Assembly: GCF_018424695.1 (NCBI RefSeq) | Contig: NZ_QTNQ01000012.1 | Location: 1 to 64,000, forward strand | Source of the DNA: Vannielia litorea | GTDB taxonomy: Bacteria; Pseudomonadota; Alphaproteobacteria; Rhodobacterales; Rhodobacteraceae | Direction: 5' to 3' | Length of the DNA stretch: 64,000 nt | Notes under the pieces: model-generated | Told to the model about the DNA's origin: nothing | The model's input: only the letters and a program-made list of their open reading frames with translations | The model's database searches: none | In this document: positions 47,537-59,136 of the stretch, piece by piece | How positions within the stretch are numbered: position 1 is the stretch's first letter | How the letters are laid out: each line of letters opens with the position of its first letter | Translations under genes and position numbers: made by a program

Positions 47537-48859
47537 ATGAAAAAGTTAACGCACCTTCTGGCGGGGCTGGCCCTTGCCCTCGGGATCACCCCTGCAATCG
47601 CGCAGGATGGCCCGCTCCGGATCGAAATCACCGAGGGCGTGATAGAGCCCTTGCCTTTTGCGATCCCGGTTTTCATCGCCGAGAACGCGGCGGCGCAGGA
47701 ATATGCCGCGCAACTCAGCCAGGTGGTCGCCGCCGACCTTGCGGGAACGGGGCTGTTTCGCCAGATCTCGCCCGACTCCTTCATCTCGACGGTCTCCAAC
47801 TTCGACGCTCCGGTGCAATATGCCGACTGGAAGGCGATCAACGCGCAGGCGCTGATCACCGGTGCCGTCTCGGTAGCCGAAGGCGGGCGGGTGAACGTGA
47901 AGTTCCGCCTGTTCGATGTGTTCTCCGAGGCACCGCTTGGCGACGGGCTGCAACTCGGGGGCACCACCACGAGCTGGCGCCGGATCGCGCATAAGGTGGC
48001 CGACCAGGTCTATTCCCGGATCACCGGCGAGGGTGGCTATTTCGACAGCCGCGTTGTCTTCGTGCATGAGGAAGGCCCCAAGAACGCCCGGCAAAAGCGG
48101 CTGGCGGTGATGGATTACGATGGCGCCAACGTTCAGTACCTCACCAACAGCGCCTCCATCGTGCTGGCCCCGCGCTTCTCCCCCACTGGCGACCGGGTGA
48201 TTTATACCAGCTATGAAACCGGCTTTCCCAAGATCTACGTGATGGATGTGGGCACGGTGCAGCGCCGCATCCTCGAAGATCAGCCGGGCACCATGACCTT
48301 CGCCCCGAGGTTCGCGCCAGATGGGCAAACGGTTGTCTTCTCGCTGGAGCGCGGCGGGAACACCGACATCTACCGCTACTCGCCGGGCGGCACCACGCAA
48401 GCGCTCACCAACGCGCCCTCGATCGAAACCGCACCCAGCTACTCACCCGACGGCACACAGATCGTGTTCGAGAGCGACCGCTCCGGCACCCAGCAGCTCT
48501 ACAAGATGCCGGCCAATGGCGGCGAGCCCACGCGGATCAGCTTTGGCGAGGGCCGCTACGGCACGCCGGTCTGGAGCCCGCGTGGCGACCTCATCGCCTT
48601 CACCAAGCAGCATCAGGGCCGGTTCCACATCGGGGTGATGCGCACCGACGGCTCCGAGGAGCGGCTATTGACGGCAAGCTTCCTCGACGAGGGCCCGACC
48701 TGGAGCCCCAATGGCCGGGTCATCATGTTCACCCGCTCGGGCAGCGGGGCAGGGGGGGAAAGCGCGCTCTATTCGGTGGATATTTCGGGACGCAACCTGA
48801 AGCGCGTGCCCACCCCGGGCGCGGCCTCAGATCCGGCTTGGTCACCGCTTCTGCCCTGA
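47537..48859 (+). CDS. tolB: Tol-Pal system beta-propeller protein TolB
   Basis: A 440-residue periplasmic protein. It has a signal peptide (about 1-22, ending AIA), an N-terminal alpha/beta domain, and a six-bladed propeller with repeats such as [32 protein letters not shown] and [15 protein letters not shown]. It links TolA to Pal. A 143-bp gap separates it from the solo TolA-domain gene. Confidence 0.97.
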   Translation: MKKLTHLLAGLALALGITPAIAQDGPLRIEITEGVIEPLPFAIPVFIAENAAAQEYAAQLSQVVAADLAGTGLFRQISPDSFISTVSNFDAPVQYADWKAINAQALITGAVSVAEGGRVNVKFRLFDVFSEAPLGDGLQLGGTTTSWRRIAHKVADQVYSRITGEGGYFDSRVVFVHEEGPKNARQKRLAVMDYDGANVQYLTNSASIVLAPRFSPTGDRVIYTSYETGFPKIYVMDVGTVQRRILEDQPGTMTFAPRFAPDGQTVVFSLERGGNTDIYRYSPGGTTQALTNAPSIETAPSYSPDGTQIVFESDRSGTQQLYKMPANGGEPTRISFGEGRYGTPVWSPRGDLIAFTKQHQGRFHIGVMRTDGSEERLLTASFLDEGPTWSPNGRVIMFTRSGSGAGGESALYSVDISGRNLKRVPTPGAASDPAWSPLLP

Positions 48860-48975
48860 TGGCAAACGGCTTTGCCCGGTAACAGAGGTGTTTCCCAACC
48901 CCGGGCCGGGGTGGTATAGACATCGTAAAGGAAAGCGCCCGCGAGAGGGCGCACCATGAGAGAGAGGCAGTCGAG

Positions 48976-49494
48976 ATGAACAAGATCCTCGTGAAATCCG
49001 GGCTGATCGCCCTGGCCGTTGCGGTTTCGGCCTGTACCGATCCGGGGCGCTTCGGGAATGGCGCAGGCGGCGACGGGACAGTAGGCGCCGATGCCTACGA
49101 CCCGAACAACCCTGCATCGAACCCGAATTCGCCCGCGTATTTCTCGCAGCGCGTGGGAGACAGGGTCTTGTTCGCCGTAGACCAATCCACCCTTTCGCCC
49201 GAAGCGCAGCAAACGCTGACGGCGCAGGCGCAGTGGCTGAACACGAACAGCTCCTACTCGGCCATCGTGGAAGGCCATGCCGATGAGCAGGGCACGCGCG
49301 AATACAACCTCGCGCTGGGCGCACGCCGCGCCAACGCGGTGCAGGAATACCTGATTTCACAAGGCGTGGCCGGCTCGCGGCTGCGCACCGTGAGCTACGG
49401 CAAGGAGCGCCCGATCGAGGTGTGCTCGACCGAGGCCTGTTATTCCCAGAACCGCCGTTCGGTGACCGTGCTCTCCGCGGGTGCAGGATCCTGA
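48976..49494 (+). CDS. pal: Peptidoglycan-associated lipoprotein Pal
   Basis: A 172-residue outer-membrane lipoprotein. The lipobox ends VSAC with the acylated Cys20. A Gly/Asp/Asn-rich linker leads to the OmpA-like peptidoglycan-binding domain with EGHADEQGTREYNLALGARR. A late CSTEAC pair could form a disulfide. Confidence 0.97.
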   Translation: MNKILVKSGLIALAVAVSACTDPGRFGNGAGGDGTVGADAYDPNNPASNPNSPAYFSQRVGDRVLFAVDQSTLSPEAQQTLTAQAQWLNTNSSYSAIVEGHADEQGTREYNLALGARRANAVQEYLISQGVAGSRLRTVSYGKERPIEVCSTEACYSQNRRSVTVLSAGAGS

Positions 49495-49495
49495 C

Positions 49496-50350
49496 ATGAG
49501 GCTACGGGGCGCGCTCTTCGCATCGATCCTCGCCGCTGCCCCGGCGATGGCGCAGGATGCAGAAACATTGGCTGACATCCGGCAGGAACTGGCAACGGTT
49601 TACGTGTCGATGCAGGAGCTGAAGCGCGAGCTCTCCACCACGCAGGGTGCTTCGGGCGGCGCGGTGGCTGGCTCGGTGCTGGACCGTGTGAATGCGATCG
49701 AGGCCCAGCTTCAGGCCCTCACATCGCGCACCGAGGAGATGCAGAACCAGATCGACAGGGTCGTGACCGATGGCACGAACCGGATCGGTGACCTCGAGTT
49801 TCGCGTCTGCGAGATCGAGCCGGGCTGCGACTTTGGTGATATTGGCGAAACGCTACCGCTTGGCGGCACCGCCCCGGCGACGAGCGGCGGTGGCGGGCAG
49901 CAGGCTGTGATCACCCCCGACAACGGCAACGGCGGCACCACCGCCCCCTCCACCGGCCCCGCGATGGCCGTGGCCGAGCAGGCCGATTTCGACCGGGCGA
50001 AGGCGGCCCTCGACTCCGGTAGCTTTCAAAGCGCCGTTGACCTCTTTGCGTCCTTTACCCAATCCTACCCGGGTGGCCCGCTGACCAGCGCCGCGCATTT
50101 CTGGCGCGGCGAAGCGCTCTATGAGCTGTCGAAGGTGCCCGAGGCCGCCCGCGCCTACCTCGAGAGCTATTCCTCCGATCCACAGGGGCCGATGGCGGCG
50201 GACGCGCTCTTCAAGCTTGGCACCTCGCTGGCCGATCTGGGCCAGAACGTGGAGGCCTGCACGACGCTTGGCGAGGTGCAGGTGCGCTTCCCCGACAGTG
50301 ACGTGGCCTTCGATGCCGGTGCCGCCCGCCGTTCCATCGGGTGCAGTTGA
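49496..50350 (+). CDS. cpoB: Tol-Pal system protein CpoB (YbgF)
   Basis: A 284-residue periplasmic protein. Signal peptide (ending AMA), an N-terminal coiled coil (about 25-105; MQELKRELSTTQ, then RVNAIEAQLQALTSRTEEMQ), a Gly/Thr-rich linker, and a C-terminal TPR domain (DFDRAKAALDSGSFQSAVDLF). It coordinates peptidoglycan synthesis with Tol-driven constriction in gammaproteobacteria; the same role here is inferred from conserved order. Confidence 0.93.
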   Translation: MRLRGALFASILAAAPAMAQDAETLADIRQELATVYVSMQELKRELSTTQGASGGAVAGSVLDRVNAIEAQLQALTSRTEEMQNQIDRVVTDGTNRIGDLEFRVCEIEPGCDFGDIGETLPLGGTAPATSGGGGQQAVITPDNGNGGTTAPSTGPAMAVAEQADFDRAKAALDSGSFQSAVDLFASFTQSYPGGPLTSAAHFWRGEALYELSKVPEAARAYLESYSSDPQGPMAADALFKLGTSLADLGQNVEACTTLGEVQVRFPDSDVAFDAGAARRSIGCS

Positions 50351-51591
50351 GCCTCCTCCGGACCGCTTCAGACGCGTATGCGCGCCTCTTTGCAGGCGAT
50401 CCGCCGCGGCGGTTGGGGATTGCCCTGTCCGGCGGGGGGGACAGTACCGCGCTGCTCATCCTGACCCGAGAGGCGCTGCCTGAGGTGGAGCTGTGCGCCG
50501 CCACCGTAGACCATCGGCTGCGCACCAGTTCCGCCGAAGAGGCGGCGCAGGCGGGGCGGCTTTGCCGAGAGTTCGATGTGCCGCATGAAATTCTACCCTG
50601 GGAGGGCTGGGCCGGTGAGGGCAACCTCCAGGCCGAGGCCCGCTCTGCCCGGAGCGCCCTGCTTGCGGATTGGGCGGAGCGCAACGACCTGGACCATATA
50701 GCCCTCGGCCACACGCTGGACGATCAGGCCGAAACCGTGCTCATGCGCCTGGCGCGCGGATCGGGCGTGGATGGGCTGGCGGCGATGGCAGGGCGCAAGG
50801 CCTCGCAGGGACTCACCTGGCTGCGCCCCTTGCTGGACACACGCCGCGCGGACCTTCGCGCCTTCCTGAGCGAGCGCGGGATCAGGTGGTCAGATGATCC
50901 TTCCAACGACGATGAGCGGTTTGACCGCGTGAAGGCCCGCCGCATGGGAGAAGAGCTTGCACGCCTAGGCCTCACGCCGGAGCGACTCGTCAGAACCGCA
51001 GACCAGATGGCGATGGCCCGCGACGCTCTGAATGAAAGCGCCGCCGCCTACCTGACTCGGGCCCGGGTCGAGCAGGGCGACCTCCTGATGCCGAACCCGA
51101 ACCGGTTTCCGGCGCCGCGCGACACCCTGCTGCGGGCATTCGCGCATGCACTCTGTTGGGTATCCTCGTCCGTCTACCGCCCGCGTTTCGAAGCGTTGAC
51201 CGCAATGCTCGATGAGTTGGAACCGGGAAAGGCGGGCACTTTGCACGGCTGCCGTATTTCCAGCGAGGGCACCATCTGGCGGGTTTCAAGGGAGTATGCG
51301 GCGGTGTCTGATCTTGCCACGCCGCCCGCGATGCGATGGGACAAGCGCTGGCAGTTTCATGGCCCCACGCCCCCCGAAGGCGCTCATTTGGCTGCGCTCG
51401 GGCCGATCGGACTCGAGGAGTGCGAAGACTGGCGCGCCTCCGACCTGCCGCGCCCCTCGCTCATGGCCTCTCCCGCGCTCTGGTTGGGGGAACGGTTGCT
51501 CTCTGCACCCCTGGCCGGACGGCCCGAAGGCTGGACCGCGCGGCTTTGTCACGGGCAGGAACACCTTGTTTCCACCCTCCGTGCCGATTGA
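50341..51591 (+). CDS. tilS: tRNA(Ile)-lysidine synthase
   Basis: 416 residues. It modifies C34 of tRNA-Ile(CAU) to lysidine. The N-terminal PP-loop SGGGDS is at 30-35, and LGHTLDDQAETVLMRLARGSG follows, both typical of TilS. The GTG at 50341 or the TTG at 50347 may be the start; both overlap the cpoB stop. The C-terminal domains are weakly conserved, as is usual. The tilS-ftsH order is common across bacteria. Confidence 0.94.
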   Translation: MQLSLLRTASDAYARLFAGDPPRRLGIALSGGGDSTALLILTREALPEVELCAATVDHRLRTSSAEEAAQAGRLCREFDVPHEILPWEGWAGEGNLQAEARSARSALLADWAERNDLDHIALGHTLDDQAETVLMRLARGSGVDGLAAMAGRKASQGLTWLRPLLDTRRADLRAFLSERGIRWSDDPSNDDERFDRVKARRMGEELARLGLTPERLVRTADQMAMARDALNESAAAYLTRARVEQGDLLMPNPNRFPAPRDTLLRAFAHALCWVSSSVYRPRFEALTAMLDELEPGKAGTLHGCRISSEGTIWRVSREYAAVSDLATPPAMRWDKRWQFHGPTPPEGAHLAALGPIGLEECEDWRASDLPRPSLMASPALWLGERLLSAPLAGRPEGWTARLCHGQEHLVSTLRAD

Positions 51592-51669
51592 ACCCCCGGC
51601 AAAAACCCCTATGTTGTGGGCTGAACCGCGCCCGCGCGGCATTTTAGCTTTCCGGGAGGTGTCTGCCTG

Positions 51670-53595
<1,926 letters not shown>

Positions 53596-53615
53596 TGATC
53601 GCCGTGACCCATGAG

Positions 53616-53646
53616 AACGCCGCGCTGATGCGCGGCGTTTTTGCTT
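53616..53646 (+). terminator. Rho-independent terminator after ftsH
   Basis: AACGCCGCGC-TGAT-GCGCGGCGTT is a perfect 10-bp stem with a tetraloop, running into TTTTTGCTTTT. It closes the tol-pal-tilS-ftsH block. Confidence 0.92.
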
Positions 53647-53709
53647 TTGGTGGCTCGTTCTCGCTCCGAGGGGTGGGCCGTTGGCCGGGCTTGGCTGGCG
53701 CGGGTAAAG

Positions 53710-53731
53710 TTGGTATACGATTGCATACCAA
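53710..53731. promoter_or_regulatory. Inverted-repeat operator upstream of tam
   Basis: TTGGTATAC-GATT-GCATACCAA has 9-bp arms with one mismatch, 11 bp before the tam ATG. The GGTATAC-N4-GTATACC pattern resembles operators of GntR (FCD) family regulators, but no such regulator is in the window. An operator so close to the start would repress. Confidence 0.6.
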
Positions 53732-53742
53732 ATGAGGTACCC

Positions 53743-54513
53743 ATGTCAGACTGGAACAGTGATCTCTACGCGCGCTTCGCCGCCCCGCGCCTGCGACCGG
53801 CCATGGACCTGCTGGCGCAGACCGGGCCGCTCATGGAGGGCCCGGTGGTTGACCTCGGATGTGGCACCGGCGCTATGGGAGACGCGCTTGCGTCGCGCTT
53901 TCCCGAAAACCGGCTCATCGGGATCGACAATTCGGCCGCCATGCTTGCCAAGGCGCGCGCTGTTTCTGCCTATGACGACCTGATCGAGGATGACGCTGGC
54001 CAATGGGCGCCGGACACGCCGCCTGCCTTGATTTACTCGAACGCAGCCCTGCAATGGCTCCCAGATCATGCCCGGCTATTTCCGCGCCTGTTGCGGCTGC
54101 TTGCTCCGGGCGGCCAACTCGCTGTTCAGATGCCTCGGCAGCACGATGCACCCTCGCACCGGCTGATCCATGAAATCGCCGCCGAGCTGTTTCCTGCCCG
54201 TTTCGATAGCCCCCGCTCACCCGTGGATGAGGCGCACAGCTATGTACGGCTGCTTGCGCCCTTCGGGATGACCGAGGCGTGGGAAACCACCTATTTTCAA
54301 CGCCTCGCTCCCGCCCCGGACGGCCACCCGGTGCGGCTCTTTACGCAGTCCACCTTTATGCGGCCCTATACCGCGCGGATGAACGCCGAAGAGCAGCACC
54401 GGTTTCTGGCCGCTTATGAGGCCGAACTGGCCCGGGCTTATCCGCCCGACCCCGACGGCTCTGTGCTCTTTCCCTTCCGGCGGCTCTTCCTTACGGTCCG
54501 GCGCAGCAGTTGA
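53743..54513 (+). CDS. tam: Trans-aconitate 2-methyltransferase
   Basis: A 256-residue SAM-dependent methyltransferase. It begins SDWNSDLYARF, as in E. coli Tam. SAM motif I is VVDLGCGTGAMG at 35-46, IYSNAALQWLPDHARLFPRL follows, and the C-terminal GSVLFPFRRLFLTVRR closes the fold. It methylates trans-aconitate, an inhibitor of the citrate cycle. GAGG precedes the ATG. A GntR-like operator sits upstream. Confidence 0.85.
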   Translation: MSDWNSDLYARFAAPRLRPAMDLLAQTGPLMEGPVVDLGCGTGAMGDALASRFPENRLIGIDNSAAMLAKARAVSAYDDLIEDDAGQWAPDTPPALIYSNAALQWLPDHARLFPRLLRLLAPGGQLAVQMPRQHDAPSHRLIHEIAAELFPARFDSPRSPVDEAHSYVRLLAPFGMTEAWETTYFQRLAPAPDGHPVRLFTQSTFMRPYTARMNAEEQHRFLAAYEAELARAYPPDPDGSVLFPFRRLFLTVRRSS

Positions 54514-54524
54514 AGGAGCGCGCC

Positions 54525-55109
54525 ATGGCCGGACTCAAGAAGATCGATGCAACCGCCACCGTGACGTGGCTGGGCTGGGTCGAAAGCCGCGAGGACACGC
54601 TGCGCGCCGAACCGCTGGAAGCCGCCGAGGCGACGCTAGATGGCTTTCCCGGCGAAGACCATGGCGGGGCAACGCGACCCTCCTGCTCACGCGTACTGGC
54701 GCTCTATCCGGAACGGGGCACGATAATTCGCAATACCCGGCAACTCTCGATCCTCTCTGCGGAGGAACTGGCCGAAATTGCCACAACGCTCGATCTCGAT
54801 GTGCTCTCTCCGGACCTGCTCGGTGCATCGCTCGTTATTTCCGGCCTGCCGGACTTTTCACACATCCCGCCCGGGACCCGGCTTCAGGCCCCCTCGGGCG
54901 CGACGATAACAGTGGATGTAGAGAATGGTCCCTGCAACTTTCCGGCCAGAGAGATCGAAGACACCCACCCCGGCCACGGCAAGGGCTTCAAGGTCGCCGC
55001 AATGGGCAAGCGCGGGGTGACGGGCTGGATCGAGCGGGCGGGGCGGATTGCCCTTGGCGATACCCTCACGGTCTTCATTCCAGATCAGCCCGCCTGGGCT
55101 GGGGCCTGA
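54525..55109 (+). CDS. MOSC domain protein
   Basis: A 194-residue single-domain MOSC protein. RPSCSRVLALYPERGTII and LLGASLVISGL are typical, and the conserved cysteine sits in PCNFPAREIE, where MOSC proteins of the molybdenum-cofactor sulfurase type carry it. The role may be sulfur transfer or an N-hydroxylated substrate reaction; unknown here. AAGGAG precedes the ATG, 12 bp after tam. Confidence 0.85.
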   Translation: MAGLKKIDATATVTWLGWVESREDTLRAEPLEAAEATLDGFPGEDHGGATRPSCSRVLALYPERGTIIRNTRQLSILSAEELAEIATTLDLDVLSPDLLGASLVISGLPDFSHIPPGTRLQAPSGATITVDVENGPCNFPAREIEDTHPGHGKGFKVAAMGKRGVTGWIERAGRIALGDTLTVFIPDQPAWAGA

Positions 55110-55243
55110 CAGGGTTTCCGATCCGCCGCTTCGGTTTCCCCACTCCGGCGTTTCCGCGCCTCAATATGTCGCAATAGGCCCCCACCCCGGCTGGCGCGAG
55201 CGCTACCACCTTTGTAGCACCGCAACCGGAGGAGGGAGGCCCC

Positions 55244-56920
55244 ATGAGCGTCAAGTCTGACATCGAGATTGCCCGCGAGGCAAAGAAACGCCCGATCCAG
55301 GAGATCGGAGACAAGCTGGGCATCCCGGCCGATCACCTGCTGCCCTATGGCCACGACAAGGCAAAGGTCGACCAGGAGTTTATCTCGGGCTTGAAAGGCC
55401 GGGAGAACGGCAAACTCATTCTCGTCACCGCGATCAACCCGACCCCGGCGGGCGAAGGCAAGACGACCACCACCGTGGGCCTTGGCGATGGACTCAACGC
55501 CATTGGCAAGAAGGCGGCGATTTGCATTCGCGAAGCCTCGCTCGGCCCCTGCTTCGGGATGAAGGGCGGCGCGGCGGGCGGCGGCTACGCCCAGGTGGTG
55601 CCGATGGAGGAGATGAACCTCCATTTCACCGGCGACTTCCACGCGATCACCAGCGCCCACAACTTGCTTTCGGCGATGATCGACAACCACATCTACTGGG
55701 GCAACGAGCTGGGCATCGACGAGCGCCGGGTGGTCTGGCGGCGGGTGATGGACATGAACGACCGCGCCCTGCGCGACGTGGTGGTGAGCCTTGGCGGCGT
55801 CGCCAACGGCTTCCCCCGGCAGGGCGGGTTCGACATTACCGTGGCCTCGGAGGTCATGGCGATCCTCTGCCTCTCCACCGATCTTGCAGACCTCGAGCGG
55901 CGGCTTGGCCAGATCATTGTGGCCTACACCCGCGACCGCGAGCCTATCACCTGCGCCCAGATCGGTGCGGCAGGGGCCATGACAGTGCTGCTCAAGGACG
56001 CGATGCAGCCCAACCTCGTGCAGACGCTGGAGAATAACCCGGCCTTCGTGCACGGCGGGCCCTTCGCCAACATTGCTCATGGTTGCAACTCGGTGATCGC
56101 CACAACGACGGCGCTCAAGCTGGCCGACTACGTGGTGACCGAGGCGGGCTTCGGGGCCGACCTCGGGGCCGAGAAGTTCATGAATATCAAGTGCCGCAAG
56201 GCCGGGCTCGCACCCGATTGCGTGGTGCTTGTGGCGACCGTCCGCGCGATGAAGATGAACGGTGGCGTGGCCAAGGCCGACCTCGGGGCCGAGAACGTGG
56301 AAGCCGTTCAAGCGGGCTGCCCCAACCTCGGGCGGCATATCCAGAACGTAAAAAGCTTCGGCGTGCCGGTCGTTGTCGCCATCAACCACTTCATCTCCGA
56401 CACGGATGCCGAGGTGCAGGCGGTGAAGGACTACGTGGCCGAGATGGGTTCGGAGGCGATCCTCTGCAAGCACTGGGCCGAAGGCTCGAAAGGCACAGAA
56501 GAGCTGGCGACCCGCGTGGCTGAAATCGCCGACAGCGGCGCATCGCAGTTTGCGCCCCTGTACGCCGACGAGATGGGCCTTTTCGAGAAAATTGAAACCA
56601 TTGCTACGCGCATCTACCACGCCGATGAGGTGCTGGCCGACAAGAAGATCCGAGACCAGCTGCGCGCGTGGGAAGAGGCCGGCTTCGGGCACTTGCCGGT
56701 TTGCATGGCCAAAACGCAATACAGCTTCTCGACCGACCCGGGCCTGCGCGGTGCGCCCACCGGCCATTCGGTGCCGGTACGCGAGGTTCGGCTTTCGGCT
56801 GGCGCAGGCTTCGTGGTGGCGATATGCGGTGAAATCATGACGATGCCCGGCCTGCCGCGCCATCCGGCTGCAGAAACCATCGGGCTGAACGACGCCGGAG
56901 AGGTGGAAGGACTGTTCTGA
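55244..56920 (+). CDS. fhs: Formate-tetrahydrofolate ligase
   Basis: A 558-residue enzyme that makes 10-formyl-THF from formate, THF and ATP. The ATP loop [20 protein letters not shown] and the segments [19 protein letters not shown] and THF-site [10 protein letters not shown] are diagnostic. GGAGGGAGG precedes the ATG. It overlaps the next gene (TGATG) and shares an operon with folD, giving a full formate to methylene-THF route. Confidence 0.98.
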   Translation: MSVKSDIEIAREAKKRPIQEIGDKLGIPADHLLPYGHDKAKVDQEFISGLKGRENGKLILVTAINPTPAGEGKTTTTVGLGDGLNAIGKKAAICIREASLGPCFGMKGGAAGGGYAQVVPMEEMNLHFTGDFHAITSAHNLLSAMIDNHIYWGNELGIDERRVVWRRVMDMNDRALRDVVVSLGGVANGFPRQGGFDITVASEVMAILCLSTDLADLERRLGQIIVAYTRDREPITCAQIGAAGAMTVLLKDAMQPNLVQTLENNPAFVHGGPFANIAHGCNSVIATTTALKLADYVVTEAGFGADLGAEKFMNIKCRKAGLAPDCVVLVATVRAMKMNGGVAKADLGAENVEAVQAGCPNLGRHIQNVKSFGVPVVVAINHFISDTDAEVQAVKDYVAEMGSEAILCKHWAEGSKGTEELATRVAEIADSGASQFAPLYADEMGLFEKIETIATRIYHADEVLADKKIRDQLRAWEEAGFGHLPVCMAKTQYSFSTDPGLRGAPTGHSVPVREVRLSAGAGFVVAICGEIMTMPGLPRHPAAETIGLNDAGEVEGLF

Positions 56921-57231
56921 TGCGCAAGAGCCCTGCCGAAATCGACACCATGGCCGAGATGCGCGCCCAGATCGACGAGATCGACGGCGAGTTGATCGCC
57001 CTGTTGGCTGAGCGGCAGGCCCATGTGGATTGCGTTCCAGCACTTAAGAAGGCGGCGGGCATTTCAGCCGCCGCCCCTTCCCGCAGTGCGGCGGTTCTGG
57101 AGAACGTCACGACGAAGGCCGAGGCCGCCGGGTTTGCACCGGAGCTGGCGCGGGCGATGTGGCGGGAAATGATCGACTTCTACGTGGCCCGCGAGCAGCA
57201 GCACCTCGGAACCGGCGGGGAAGACCGCTAG
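56920..57231 (+). CDS. AroQ-type chorismate mutase
   Basis: 103 residues. The N-terminal helix [20 protein letters not shown] and the Lys of KKAAGI match the helical AroQ class, and the third helix ends [13 protein letters not shown]. It turns chorismate into prephenate; an isochorismate-pyruvate lyase is the alternative. It is wedged between fhs and folD, with its ATG overlapping the fhs stop. Confidence 0.82.
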   Translation: MRKSPAEIDTMAEMRAQIDEIDGELIALLAERQAHVDCVPALKKAAGISAAAPSRSAAVLENVTTKAEAAGFAPELARAMWREMIDFYVAREQQHLGTGGEDR

Positions 57232-57286
57232 CGGCCCGCGCCGCCGCAGACCCAGCAATGCAAAACCCTTTCACATGGAGAGCCCC

Positions 57287-58186
57287 ATGAGCGCAAACAT
57301 CATCGACGGAAAGGCCTTTGCCGCAACGGTTCGCGAGAAAGTGGCGGGCCATGTGGCGCGCCTGAAAGACGAGCACGGTATTACCCCCGGCCTCGCGGTG
57401 GTGCTTGTGGGGGAAGACCCGGCGAGCGAGGTCTACGTGCAGGCCAAGCACCGGCAGGCGGTTGAAGTGGGCATGGCCTCTTTCGAGCACAAGCTTCCTG
57501 CCGATACGCCCGAGGGCGAGCTGTTTGCCCTTATCGACCGGCTCAATGCCGATCCCGCGGTGCATGGCATCCTATGCCAGTTTCCTGTGCCCGACCATCT
57601 CGACGAGCGCCGCACCGTGGCGCGGATCGACCCATCGAAGGATGTCGACGGGCTCAGCGTCGCCAACGCAGGCCTGCTCGCCACCGGCGGCGAGGCCCTG
57701 GTGAGCTGCACCCCGCTCGGGTGCCTGATGTTGCTGCGCGACCAACTCGGCGACCTCACCGGCAAAGATGCCGTGGTAATCGGGCGCTCGAACCTCTTTG
57801 GCAAGCCGATGGGGCAACTGCTGCTGCGTGACAACTGCACCGTGACCATCGCCCACTCTCGCACCCGTGATCTGCCCGAGGTCTGCCGCCGCGCCGATAT
57901 TCTCATCGCCGCCGTTGGCCGTGCCGAGATGGTAAAGGGCGATTGGGTGAAGCCGGGCGCCACGGTGATCGACGTTGGCATCACCCGCGTTCCGCACCCG
58001 GAGAAGCCGGGCAAGACCAAGCTGATCGGCGACGTGGCCTTTGCTGAGGCCTCTGAGAATGCCGCGGCGATCACGCCCGTTCCGGGCGGGGTTGGGCCGA
58101 TGACCATCGCCTGCCTTCTTGCCAACACGGTCACGGCCTGCTGCCGCGCGCACGGGCTTGCAGAGCCGGAAGGGCTAACCGCCTGA
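57287..58186 (+). CDS. folD: Methylenetetrahydrofolate dehydrogenase / methenyl-THF cyclohydrolase
   Basis: A 299-residue bifunctional folate enzyme. Tyr50 and Lys54 (YVQAKHRQ) are the catalytic pair and match E. coli numbering. [26 protein letters not shown] and [12 protein letters not shown] are classic FolD blocks. The ATG at 57287 is preferred to 57275 because GGAG lies eight bases upstream. It ends 12 bp into a convergent small gene. Confidence 0.97.
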   Translation: MSANIIDGKAFAATVREKVAGHVARLKDEHGITPGLAVVLVGEDPASEVYVQAKHRQAVEVGMASFEHKLPADTPEGELFALIDRLNADPAVHGILCQFPVPDHLDERRTVARIDPSKDVDGLSVANAGLLATGGEALVSCTPLGCLMLLRDQLGDLTGKDAVVIGRSNLFGKPMGQLLLRDNCTVTIAHSRTRDLPEVCRRADILIAAVGRAEMVKGDWVKPGATVIDVGITRVPHPEKPGKTKLIGDVAFAEASENAAAITPVPGGVGPMTIACLLANTVTACCRAHGLAEPEGLTA

Positions 58187-58399
58187 CCGCAGACGAATTT
58201 CGCGGGCCAGCGCCTGCCGCTCGTCGGCAAGCGCGCCTTCGATCGCAAAGGCTTCCTCGTTTACAGCGCCCGGATCTTCCTGCCCGTCGCGCATGGCCTC
58301 TTCAAGCCAGTGCAGAATTTCCTCGCGCCCGCGCCCGGCGACCATCATCGCGATCATCTGGCGTTGGGCAATCAACCTGCCTTCCGTCGTGGAATCCAT
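58175..58399 (-). CDS. Small hypothetical protein
   Basis: 74 residues, unrecognised. Start 58399 follows GGAGGAG. Predicted all helical and acidic, with [18 protein letters not shown] followed by [10 protein letters not shown]. Its end overlaps the folD end by 12 bp on the opposite strand. It is also 41 bp downstream of pdeM, so it could be the last gene of that transcript. Confidence 0.65.
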   Translation of the reverse strand: MDSTTEGRLIAQRQMIAMMVAGRGREEILHWLEEAMRDGQEDPGAVNEEAFAIEGALADERQALAREIRLRSGG

Positions 58400-58440
58400 C
58401 GGCTCCTCCTTGGTTTTGCTGCCAAGGATGGTAGTGCGTT

Positions 58441-59097
58441 TCACGCCAGAGGCACGGCCAGGGCGCGCGGGCCCGTAAGCACGGCGATAGCCCGCGCCGC
58501 GAAGAGGTTGCGAAGCGCCGGTGTTTCACAGCGCAGGCCGCCGGTATAGGCGCCGAAGGCCGGCAGGATCAGCCGGGTCTCGTCGTAGACGAAGGCGGGC
58601 CGCGATGTGCCCGAGCGGGGCAGGCGGTGCTTGGGGTGATAGTGGCCTGAAACCTCGCCGGGCGCGCAGCCTTGGGTGGCAATGTGGCGAAAGACAAGCC
58701 CCTGCACGGCAAGGTCAGAGCGATGCGCACCGCCAAGCTCTACTGGCCCCGGATCGTGATTGCCCTCGATCCAAACCCAGCGCCGGCCCGCCTGCATCGC
58801 CTGCAGCCGCAGTCGCACACCTTCGGGCATGGCGAGGGCAGCGCCCAGATCATCGAAACTGTCGCCCAGGCACACCACGCAGCGAGGCGCGAGCGCCTCG
58901 ACCTCGGCCTCCAGCCGCGCCAACGTTTCCTCGGTCTCGTAGGGTGGCAGAAGCGCGCCGCCCCGCCGTGCCATCCGCTCCGACTTGCCAAGGTGCAGGT
59001 CGGAAACACAGAGCAGGCGCGCCTCGGGCATCCAGAGGGCACCTGAAGCGCGCGCCTTAAGGTGGCAACCGGCAAAGGTGAAAGCGTGGGCGTTCAT
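58441..59097 (-). CDS. pdeM: Ligase-associated DNA damage response endonuclease PdeM
   Basis: A 218-residue calcineurin-like metallophosphoesterase. The metal motifs are in order: CVSDLHLGKSE, GDSFDD, EGNHD and GHYHPK. PdeM proteins accompany an ATP-dependent ligase, a helicase and an exonuclease in a DNA-repair cassette. Only the helicase is next to it here, 39 bp upstream. Confidence 0.88.
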   Translation of the reverse strand: MNAHAFTFAGCHLKARASGALWMPEARLLCVSDLHLGKSERMARRGGALLPPYETEETLARLEAEVEALAPRCVVCLGDSFDDLGAALAMPEGVRLRLQAMQAGRRWVWIEGNHDPGPVELGGAHRSDLAVQGLVFRHIATQGCAPGEVSGHYHPKHRLPRSGTSRPAFVYDETRLILPAFGAYTGGLRCETPALRNLFAARAIAVLTGPRALAVPLA

Positions 59098-59136
59098 GTT
59101 CCGTTCTTAGATCGGAATGTCGGATTTCTGCAAGCC

